From Anaerolineae bacterium (GTDB lineage Bacteria; Chloroflexota; Anaerolineae; Promineifilales; Promineifilaceae), in NCBI GenBank assembly GCA_019637635.1, contig JAHBVI010000045.1, forward strand, positions 1 to 47,632: 47,632 nt of DNA. Reading direction: 5' to 3'. Below, in pieces: positions 16,701 to 26,100 of the stretch (its first letter is position 1; every line of letters starts with the position of its first letter). A program made the translations under genes and the position numbers. Under the pieces are notes generated by a model. It had not been told where the DNA came from. It saw only the letters and a program-made list of their open reading frames with translations, and ran no database searches.

Positions 16701-19700
16701 AATCGCTCCAGGTTCAACCGCATTTTGCCCAGATGCACAGCCTGTTTGAACAACTCATCCAATGATTCCACCTGGGAGAGTTCCAGGTTTACCTCATGCA
16801 AAATTTGCTGCATACGCAAGGAATCATGGACAACTTGCTCGCTTTTGGCCAGGGCTTCCTGAGCCTCTTTTCGCTCGGTAATATCCTGTTTAATGGCAAT
16901 ATAGTGGGAAATTTCTTCACCTTCGGCGCGCACCGGCGTAATGGTCATTTCCTCGGTATACAATGATCCGTCTTTACGCCGGTTGACAATTTCGCCATGC
17001 CATACCTGGCCACCTTTAATGGTTTCCCACATACCCTGGTAAAAGCGTTTGTCTTGCTGCTCCGATTTCAAAATGCGTGGATTTTCGCCAATCGCCTCTT
17101 GCACATCGTACTGTGTCAGCCGCGAAAAAGCCTGATTTACCCATAAAATCGTGCCATTGTCGTCGGTAATGGCAATACCATTGGCGGCTGAATTGAGCGC
17201 CGTATCTTGCAGTCTTAATTGCGCCTCCACCCGTTTGCGGTCGGAAATATCAACCAGGGTGGCAATATAGGCCGGCTCACCCTGGTAATTGAATAACCTG
17301 GTGGAAACCAATGCCCAGAAATGTTCGCCGCTCTTTCGCTTAAGTTCTGCTTCGTACTTAACAATGCTCCCCTCTGCCTGCATCCTTTCCAGGCCAGAGA
17401 GGGAGTCCTCCACATGGACATAAAAATCATGCATGACCATTCCCGGCAGTTCGGTTAAGGGGATGCCCACTGTTTCAGCCAACAGTTCGTTGGCATACAT
17501 GACCTTAGCGCCTTCTACGGCAACAATGATCACCGGGGTGGACAATGATTCCAAAACGGTCTGGATACGCTCATTTATTTCTCGCAGTTCTTTTTCTGAC
17601 TGGTTACGTTCGGTAATGTCTTCAGAAACACCCAACAAATAACGCGGGGCGCCATCTACACCCAAGATGGGTAACTTGCGGGTGTGTAGCAGGCGCTGCC
17701 CAAGATGGGGTGTGGCAATTGTTTCTTCTGGTATCTCGACAATGGTGTTCCCCTTCAGCACTTGCCGGTCTTTTTCGGTGAAGAAATCGGCCTGATCCTT
17801 TGTGAAAAGGTCATAATCATTTTTGCCAATAACATCCTGGTATTTCAGGCCCGTTATCGCCTCATTGGCTTTGTTCCAACGGACAAAGCGCAGATTTTGG
17901 GCTTCTTTCATAAAGAGGCCAACAGGCAAAATTTCAATGATCTGATCTAACAAAGCTGTCGTTTCTTGCAGTTCTGCTGTTTGCTGCTGCGCCTGGGCAA
18001 AGAGGCGGGCGTTTTGCAAGGCTACGGCAATTTGGGCCGCTAAAGTGGTCTGTATATTGACATAACGTTGAGTGAAGCGGTTGGTGGTGTCGGCCTGCAA
18101 ATCTAACACGCCCAATACCTGCCCACCCACAATCATGGGCACGGCCATCTCAGACCGGGTTTCTGGCAGTAAGGGGTGGGGTAGAAAATGGGGGTCTTTG
18201 CGCACGTTGTGGACGATGACACCGGTGCGGCTGCGCGCGGCGCGGGCCACCAGGGATTGCTCGGCGGCGAGGGGAATGGGGCGCCCTTCCTGAACCATTT
18301 GCTGGCCGACTTTGCCGGCGCCGGCAACCAGTTCCAGCGTATCGCCGGCTTCGTTAAGCAAATAGGCATGGGCGTGGTAGAGGTCAAAGCTCTCTTTTAC
18401 CTGGTCTACAACGGCTTGCAGCATTTCCTGGGGTTCGAGGATGGTGGACACGGCCGTACTCACTTTAGCCACCGTTGCCAGTTGATTGGCAATGCGTTCC
18501 TGGTCAATCAACGCTTCCGCCAGCGCTTCTTCGGCCTGTACACGCTGGGTAATGTCCCGGCCCACACCCCGAAAACCAACGGCTCGTCCTTCTTTATCGT
18601 GACGCGGCAATACAAATGTTTCCAGATGGCGGGTACGGCCGTCCATCCCAATGGCTTCCCACACAAACCCCTTCACCGGCTCACCCGTTTTGTAAACGTG
18701 GTTAAAGGTATTAAACACTCGTTCGGCCGTTTCCGGCGTGGTGTATTCCCGGTAATTCTTGCCCATCAATTCTTCACGGGGATAACCGATCACCTGGCAC
18801 AACTGATCGTTCATAAATGTGAAGTTACCATCCAGGTCTGCTTCATAATAACCATCTTCGATGCTATCCAGAATGGTACGGTACCGTTCCTCAGACTGGC
18901 GCAACGTTTCTTCATCTCGAATGCGCCCGGTTACATTACGCACGATACCACGGAAGCCGGTGGGGTCCTCGTTGGCGTCTTTCACTAACGAGATTGAGAC
19001 CTCGATATATCGCTCTTCCCCATCGGCCGTGATGATGGCATGGGTTAATCCTTCAATAGGTTCGCCGGTGCGGAACACATGGTTGAATGCTTTGTAAGAG
19101 ATTTCGGCCGTTTCTGGGCTGGTATATTGGCGGAAATTCATCCCTAAAAGCTGCTCGCGGGGATAACCAAAGATATCTACCGCCTGCTTGTTTATCATAA
19201 TGATTGACCCATCCAGGTCAACTTCATAATAACCATCCTTAATGCTTTCCAGAATGTCCCGATACCTGGCTTCTGAACGGGCTGAAGCCGCCTGGGCCGC
19301 TTCACGTTCTGTAATCAGGCTGGTCACGTCACGGGCAATGCCCCGGAAACCAATCACCTTGCCGGCGGTATCATGCCGCAGGGCAATGGAGGTCTCTAAT
19401 ATCTGCGGCGTGCCATCTTTGCGGATGGTGTGCATGAGGATGGCCTTAGCCGGTTGGCCGGTCTGGAACACCTGACGAAACGCCTCATAAATCTGGCGGG
19501 CATTTTCCGCATCGGCATAGTCGCGGTTGCTCAACCCCAGCAGTTCGTCCTCAGGGTAGCCCAGCACGTCGGCCAACCCTGAAGAGTAGTAGGTAATGGC
19601 GCCGCTTAAGTCCACCTCGTAATACGCATCCGGGGTGCTTTCCAGCATTTCACGATAGCGGGTCTCACTGGCACGCAATGTCCTCTCGGCCTCTTTTTGG

Positions 19701-20122
19701 GCTGTAATATCGCGGATGATAACGAGTGAGCCAAATACCGGCCCCCCCTCTTGACTCAGAAGAATGGCGCTGATCTGCACGTCCAGCACACGGCCGTCTT
19801 TGGTGAGCCGTTTGGTGATAAAGTTGGTGGCACGGCCGTCGGTAAACAATGCGGCTAAGGCCACCGTCGTCTCCTCTCTTCGCTCTTCCGGCACAAAGTT
19901 CAGCCGGCTGCCCAGCAGCTCTTCATTTTCCCAACCAAAGGTCACAGTGAAAGCCGGGTTAACATACACAACCTGCCCGATGGGGTCATAAATGATGGAA
20001 GGATCAGGTGACAACTCCAGCAGCGGCCGGAAAATTGTTACATGCTGCTCTAGCAGCGCACGGCCGTCCGGCGACTGGCTCACCATTTGCCCGGTATTAT
20101 CTGGCTTTTCTATTGCTGCCAT
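13691..20122 (-). CDS. Giant PAS/GAF protein without kinase domain (2143 residues)
   Basis: A soluble sensor or scaffold protein. It starts with four PAS domains (residues about 30-525); the last three share the frame YxxxLxSxxDGYYEVDLDG and end in GFRGI.RDVT. Then come GAF (535-700, FDLYHAHAYLL), three PAS (715-1080), a divergent GAF (1090-1260), GAF (1275-1430), GAF (1440-1600), the REGW-type module (1610-1720, RREGWESYAQ), two more GAF (1735-2075) and the half-GAF tail (2085 to end, MLREIAAKVRSSAD). There are no HisKA, HATPase, GGDEF, EAL or receiver domains. I chose ATG 20122 because TAGGAG, which overlaps the stop codon of the previous gene, lies 7 bases before it. Longer starts overlap the preceding gene by over 60 bases. 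No bilin cysteine or haem ligand is obvious, so the ligands are unknown. Confidence 0.88.
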   Translation of the reverse strand: MAAIEKPDNTGQMVSQSPDGRALLEQHVTIFRPLLELSPDPSIIYDPIGQVVYVNPAFTVTFGWENEELLGSRLNFVPEERREETTVALAALFTDGRATNFITKRLTKDGRVLDVQISAILLSQEGGPVFGSLVIIRDITAQKEAERTLRASETRYREMLESTPDAYYEVDLSGAITYYSSGLADVLGYPEDELLGLSNRDYADAENARQIYEAFRQVFQTGQPAKAILMHTIRKDGTPQILETSIALRHDTAGKVIGFRGIARDVTSLITEREAAQAASARSEARYRDILESIKDGYYEVDLDGSIIMINKQAVDIFGYPREQLLGMNFRQYTSPETAEISYKAFNHVFRTGEPIEGLTHAIITADGEERYIEVSISLVKDANEDPTGFRGIVRNVTGRIRDEETLRQSEERYRTILDSIEDGYYEADLDGNFTFMNDQLCQVIGYPREELMGKNYREYTTPETAERVFNTFNHVYKTGEPVKGFVWEAIGMDGRTRHLETFVLPRHDKEGRAVGFRGVGRDITQRVQAEEALAEALIDQERIANQLATVAKVSTAVSTILEPQEMLQAVVDQVKESFDLYHAHAYLLNEAGDTLELVAGAGKVGQQMVQEGRPIPLAAEQSLVARAARSRTGVIVHNVRKDPHFLPHPLLPETRSEMAVPMIVGGQVLGVLDLQADTTNRFTQRYVNIQTTLAAQIAVALQNARLFAQAQQQTAELQETTALLDQIIEILPVGLFMKEAQNLRFVRWNKANEAITGLKYQDVIGKNDYDLFTKDQADFFTEKDRQVLKGNTIVEIPEETIATPHLGQRLLHTRKLPILGVDGAPRYLLGVSEDITERNQSEKELREINERIQTVLESLSTPVIIVAVEGAKVMYANELLAETVGIPLTELPGMVMHDFYVHVEDSLSGLERMQAEGSIVKYEAELKRKSGEHFWALVSTRLFNYQGEPAYIATLVDISDRKRVEAQLRLQDTALNSAANGIAITDDNGTILWVNQAFSRLTQYDVQEAIGENPRILKSEQQDKRFYQGMWETIKGGQVWHGEIVNRRKDGSLYTEEMTITPVRAEGEEISHYIAIKQDITERKEAQEALAKSEQVVHDSLRMQQILHEVNLELSQVESLDELFKQAVHLGKMRLNLERFALYMYDEARDCFTGTYGVDRDGNPRDERGPEFDIVVPDAVQFFRDIKQRLMIREDCELWDHGVVVGRGWNITAPLREGNKLAGLLFTDNLLSQQPLLPHLPDLIIAYSNIIVNLIERKRAEESVATALAETERLYEMSARLNAAASVNEILEAVVVPVAGRGIMSATLFTLEVDANGRPEWMELVAVWNRPGSILASMDFPIGSRLYLPDLPTSTQWIDAPDELLLYDDVERDTTLDEATRGLFQMSGVKASATLPLHAGNKWVGVINLSWNEIKSFTEDDRRTFHTLTDQAAIIMNNQLLFEQTQKRVTELATVAEVGAAITTIREVDVLLQRVVDLTKERFDLYHAHIYLLDEAGRNLVLTSGAGEVGRQMVAEGRIIPLDQAQSLIARAARKRQGIIVNDVTADADFLPHRLLPETRSEMAVPMIVADEVLGVLDIQASRTNHFSEGDVQIQTTLAAQIGVALQNARSFARSETALNELQEVTRRLRREGWESYAQASGRNGLRYAYDQKEVKALMPATAVTPATGKQKTPTAPTTPTLTHPLQVQGESIGRLMLAEPSVVDEDARDIVTAVAERLSAHIENLRLSEQTEQARQQAERLFRGSAALNTAQSYDDVLNALRANSIMGHASVNNVSLNFFDHPWEGQRKPAWVDVLTRWTRLPEEAVSQRYALANFPSADNLLHPDAPVVIEDVAKDPRLDENLRTLYKERFQAKSTIFVPLVIGSQWVGYINAIYAEKLPFSDDEIRRLTTLGQQAAVTIQSIRLFAQAEARAHELAILNEMVSELTTMLAVEPILEAIYRFSSRLMDTTNFYIALHNQLTNEIAFPIAVEENKQVRWPSRPYGNGMTEYLLRTGQPLFVEDGLEKWLRGQGVDSIGTPSQSWMGVPLRLGSEVVGVIALQSLQPRFYTREQFDLLNAMANQAAIAIQNARQFQQEQARAQRQQMLREIAAKVRSSADVDTIMRTAVQEIGQALGRQTFVYLDTTTQTKVQEDAYHEPDK

Positions 20123-20132
20123 GCCAACACTC

Positions 20133-23100
20133 CTAACGCGCTTTCTGCGACGAACCATTACCACCATCAGCCGACTGAAGGGCCGGTTCGTCACTTAAAT
20201 TGAGTTCAACCTGGGTGAATTTTGCGCCTAGCGCGTGGCCAAGTTCTTTCACGGCCGTTTGCAGCGCGCTTTCCATACTCAACGTACTCTGAATCTTTTG
20301 CGTGATTTCGTTCACAATCCGTTCTCGTTCGGCGCGGCGGCGCGTCATTTCAAACTGCTGCACGTTTTGCAGTGCCGTCGCCACCTGCGAAGCCAGGGTG
20401 GATTGGATGTTGATGTCTTGGGTGGTGAAATGGTCAACCTGGTCTGACTGCACATCCAGCACACCAATCACCTGATTCCCAGTCAGCAGCGGTACAGCCA
20501 TCTCCGAGCGGGTATCCGGCAGCAGCGGATTAGGCAAAAAGCCCTCGTCCGCCTGCACATCATTGGCAATAACACCCTGGCGCGCGCGGACGGCGCGGGC
20601 CACCAACGAGCGCTCGCTGTCCAGGGGGATACTGTGCCCGGCAGCCACCATTTCAGCGCCAGCCTTGCCAGAACCGGCCGCCAGCACCAGGCTGTTTTGC
20701 TCCCGATTGAGCAGGTAGATGTGAGCATGGTACAGGTCAAAGTTATCTCTGGTCAGGTCTACCACGTCTTGCAGCAGGCGAGAAGCATCCAGGGTGGCAG
20801 CTACGGCCGTGCTGATTTCCGCCACCATTTGCAGTTCCAGCGCTCGTTTAGCCAGCGCCGCTTCAAACTGCCGCCGCTCCGTAATATCTTCGGAAATGCC
20901 CAACAAATACTTCGGATTACCTTCTGTATCCAGAATAGGCACTTTTCTGGTGTGCAAAGTACGGGTGCCTTGATGCACCGTTTGAATCGGCTCGTCGGGA
21001 ATATCTACGGCGACCCCACTTTCCAGCACCTCTCTATCCTTAGCTGCAAAATATGCCGCTTCTTCTGGTGGGAAGAAATCATAATCATTCTTACCAAGAA
21101 ATGCTTCTTGCGGATAGCCGGTAATGTCCGAACCCGTTTTATTCCAGCGCACAAAACGCAAATCCTCGGCATCCTTTACAAACAACATAACCGGCAAGTT
21201 CTCAATGACCGAATCCAGGAAGCCGGTCGTTTCCTGCAACTCCGTCGCCCGGCTCTGCACTTCATCCAGCAGCAAAATACTGTCCACTACTGAAGCCGTT
21301 TGCGTGGCTATAGATAAATAAAGCCGGCGATCTGCTTCCGTAAACGCATGGGGTTCAAGCCAACGGAGCAAAATGCTGCCTAACTGACGAGTACCAACGG
21401 CCAATGTCATAAAAACTAAAGCTCTGGTGCCCGTTTGGGCCAGACCCATCTTAAACGTGGGGTCTAGCTCCTCGTTTTGGGCCAAATCTTCAACCAACAA
21501 CACGCCCTCGCCAGAAGCCAGACGCAAGCGGGCCGAAGGCATTTCATCCAGATTGAAACGGGAGCCAACCGGGAGAACAGGGTTTGGCGCGGTGGTTGCC
21601 ACCAGTTCCACCATAGCCGGTTCACCCATTGCATCCAGTTCAAACTTAAACAATGTGCCGGAAACGGCGCCAGCAGCCAACGCCGGCGCCGCCGCCGCGG
21701 CAATGGCTTCACCCAACGTGGTAGCCGCATTCAGCCGGGCGCTGATGGCAAACAAGGCTTGAACCTCTTGCAATGCGGCTTCCGTCTGGCTAAAGAGGCG
21801 GGCATTTTGAATGGCGGCGGCAGCCTGGAAAATAATCGTTTCCGCCAGACGCTGCATATCGGCCGTAATTGCTTTGATGTCGCTGAGCATGTCCATACCG
21901 ACCGTGCCGATGACTTCATTACCCACCAACATGGGCAGCACAATCAACTGCCTGACGCCCTGCGCCTGCAACATCTCTCGCACTGGATAGGTCAGGGGAT
22001 TGGTCGTTACGTCAGACACCACCACACTCTGCCGCGACTGCACCACCTGCAATGTCAGTTCGTTACCGGCAACGGGAATTTGCAGACCCAGCGCGCTCTG
22101 ATTTTGCTCCCTGTCGTAGGCTTCCGCCATGATGACCAGATTTTCTTTGGCCGAGTCAAAAAGGGCAATACGCGCCTGGTCTACACCCACACCTTCCACC
22201 AACCCTCGCGCTACCACCTCCATTGCCTGCTGGATATCCAAAATGGAACCAAGCTGGCTAACGATTTTGTTGATGGCTGCCAGTTCTTCTGTGCGCTTTT
22301 GCGTTTCGGCCAATGCCTGTTGGATTTCGGCAAAGAGGCGGGCATTTTCCAAACCCACAGCTACGTAAGAGGCAATACCTGTCAGCAGTTCCAGGTCGGC
22401 TTCGGAGTAGGCGTTATAGGCATAACTTTGCACGGAAAGGATGCCGGTAACGCGCTGCCCGGTTTTCAGGGGAATGAAAAGTTGGGTGGCGGTAGGCGGT
22501 TTTTCCAGGTCGCCAATGATGGCAACGGCCGTGTTCGCCTCTACTTGCCGCTGGAGTTCCCGCACCCCTTCCGGCGTGAGATTGATCAACTGGCGCTCGC
22601 CGGTTTGAATTACTTTATAGGAGTTGCTTGTGGGCAAGACGGATACAATGATAGATTCTCGACGCTCATCGGCTTCATAACTGATGGGGATTTCCAGGGT
22701 GTTTGTTTCTTCATGGTATATGGAAACATGGAAACTGTCAGTAGGGACGATTTGGCGGATTTCCTGGTAAACGGCTTCTACGAGTTGTTCTGGTTGCAGT
22801 TGTTGGGCAACGGCCGTCGCCACCCGGTTAATGGCCGCCAACTGCCGCGCGCGGGTGTCTAATTGCTGGCGACTCAGTTCCGACTCTTCAAAGAGGCGGG
22901 CGCGTTCCAGGGCTTCGGCTACCTGCCGGGAAATGGAGGCCAGCAGCACTTGTTTGTCGGCAGAGACCGGCTGCCCGGATGGGTCACGCACACCCAAGAC
23001 GCCGATGGTGGCGCCACGCACGGTAAGGGGAGCGTGTACGGCCGTGTCACTGGCAATTGTTTCATGGATAACGGCCGTGTCCGGCGCGCCATTGCGTTTA

Positions 23101-26100
23101 ATCGGCTGCACCTGCCGCTGGTCATACATAAACCCTTGCAGGTCTGTCTGGCCAGTAGTCAGGAAAGATTCCCACCCTTCCCGGATCAACATCTGCTGCA
23201 TACGGGTCAGTTCGTCTAATGCTTCCTGGGTGCGTTGATACTGCCGGGCGTTTTGAATAGCAGTCGCAATTTGCGCCGCCAGCGTGGTTTGAATGTTAAT
23301 GTCCGTCTCGGTGAAGTAATTGACTTCACTGGCCTGGATGTCTAACACGCCCAACACCTGCTCACCGGCGATGAGCGGCGTCGCCAATTCAGCGCGGGTA
23401 TCCGGCAGCAACGGGTTAGGCAAGAAACCGGCCTCCGCCCGGACATCATTGGTAATAACACCCTGGCGTAACCGGGCCGCGCGCGCTACCAACGATTGTT
23501 TCTGGCGCAGCGGAATTTGCCGCCCTTCTGCCGCCATCTGGCGGCCTACTTCGCCGGCGCCGGCCGTCAGCGTCAGATATTGTTCATCCTGGCTCAGCAG
23601 GTAAATGTGTGCATGGTACAGGTTAAATCGCTCTTTGGTCAGATCAGACACCTGTTGCAACAGTTCATTTACATCCAGAATGGTGGTGGCAATACGGCTC
23701 AGATCGGCAACGGTTTGCAGTTCTTGGGCCTGTTTTGTCACCGCCTGCTGCACCTGTTTGTTGGCGACCAGGCTGGCCAGGGCATTGGCGAAGAGGGTGA
23801 TGAGGTCTGGTTCATAGGGCTGCAACGGCCGTTGGCTTAGCAAATTATCCACCGCTATATACCCTAACGGACGGTCTTCATACATCAGCAGCGCCATTAC
23901 GTGCCATCCCTGGCCTACCACCTCATAATCCTCATACAAATCGGCGTATTCATTCACCATACGGCGCTCACGCGAAGCCATGATGTTGTCAAACCAATCG
24001 CCATAAGAGGACATGGGATGAGACAAATGCGTCTCGTCTACCAGATTACCCTGCCTGTCGGTGCCAAATGTGCCCCGCATCATCACCAGGTCTTCATCAA
24101 ACATCCAGAGACCCAATCGGTCAAATCCCAACCGGGAATGACCCATTAAAATCGCCTGCTGGAACACGTCGGACAGCGTCTCTAAACGAGAAAGCTCCGT
24201 CGTCATTTCCTGCAAATTAGCCAATTTCTCCTGAAAACTACGTGCTAACTGCTCGCTGGTGCGGATCGCTTCCTCGGCTGCCTTACGCTCGGAAATATCA
24301 CGCATGGTCATGCTAAAGCTGGTGGCATGGCCATCTACATCATAATTGATGCCAATGGTCTCTTCGATGGGGATAATGCCACCGCCGTTCACAGTAATAC
24401 TTGCTTCTGCCGACCAACTACCCGCTGTCATGGCCTGGGGAATGCCCTCCTGCATCAACCGCCGGGCATCTTCCGATAGAAACACGCTGGCGGCATTGAT
24501 TTTGGCGGCATCATAGTCAGGCGGATAGCCCAACAATTTCAAGCCAGACGGGTTCACATAGAGCGCCTGGCCCTCCAGAGTGCCTACCCCAATCAAGTCA
24601 GGGTGGTTTTCCACAATGGAAGAAAGCAATTCGCTTCTTTCAAACTGGCGGGTACGGTCTACCACTGTGGCCAACTGCCCCATCACGGCACGATAGATAC
24701 GCTTTTCCTGGGCGGTAAATTCCCGCTGCTTGCCCCAATTTATAACAACCAGCCCCACCCAACGGCCGGCTACCGCCAACGGTAGTAAAGCTGCGGCAAT
24801 GGCCCCCGTCTGTTTGAAGGCCATTCTGGTAGCTTCATCTACATGCGTATCTACATCAATGTCACTGATGAAGAAGGGATTTTCCGCATCTGAGATCCAA
24901 AGGTCAGACATGGGAAAATCGGGCAGGTAAAAGCGCGTGTGCATCGCTACGGTAGACTGCTCACTGCCTGACCACAGGGCTACTACTTCGGCCCAGGTTG
25001 GCTGCCCGGCTTGATCCAGATCAAAGGTGAGCAAGGTCACGTTGGTGGCGCCGGTATCAATGGATGTTTGGGCAGCGGCCAATAAGGACTCTTCCAAATT
25101 GGTAGCCTGGCTGAGCCGCTGGCTGACCTGGTAAAGCTGTTCGGCTTCTTGTAATGCTGCCTGGATTTGTTGGGTGGCCTGCACCGCTTCTACCACGGAG
25201 AATGTTTGCTGCGCCAGATTGGAGAAAATGCGTTCATCCCGGCTGGTGAATGAATGCGGTGTATTCCAGTTAAAAACGATCAAACCGGCCCAACGCTCCT
25301 GGGCATATAAGGGCAACACGGCCGTTGCCATAATTTTGATCTGGGTGTGCAGCCGGCGCAGTTCCGGGCTAATGGCTTCGTGGGTGGACGTATCGGCAAT
25401 GAGCAACGGCCGTTCCGGGGAGGAGAGCCACAAGGGGGTAAAACCAAAACCGGGCAAATAGTAGCGCGTTCCTTTGGGAATGCCCCCCTCGCCCATGTGC
25501 CAGGATGCCTGCACCACCGCCCATTCCGGACGGCCGGCCGTATCATTTTCAAAAAACAGCAGTTGGGCAGACGTGGCGCCCAGGCGACGGCCGTAGCTGC
25601 TAACCGCCTCTAAAATTTGTTCCGGCTGGCCCGCTTGCGTCAATTCCGAAGCAATATCATACTGAATGTTGGTCTGCTCCACTTGCTGCGCATTTTGAAT
25701 AGCCACTGCCACCTGGTTGGCAATAGATTGCAGCAGCGCCACACTTTCCTCGTTTAACCCATAGGCCACATTGTGCTGCACATCCAGCACCCCCAACACC
25801 TCGTCCCCCAGGGCAATGGGAATGGCGACTTCTGCTTTTGTATCCGGCAGCAAGGGATTGGGCAGCCAGTGGTCATCTTGGGAAACGTCGGGGATCAATA
25901 CCACCTGGTTCGTGGCGGCGGCCCGGCCCACCACACCCTGGTTAACGCGCAGTTTGTGCCCGGCCACCAGCATTTCCTGGCCGGCCTGCCCCGTGCCACC
26001 GGCCATCAGCAGATAAAGTTTGGAGGCGTCAAATAGATAAATTTGGGCATGGTAATAGTGAAAAGCGTCACGGGTCTGGTTCACCACTTCCGTTACCAGT

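Noticed and set aside
21477..22862. A 461-codon plus-strand frame inside the 2605-residue GAF protein gene
   Set aside because: Opposite a strand with continuous GAF motifs; the translation is rich in His, Gln and Arg and shows no family.
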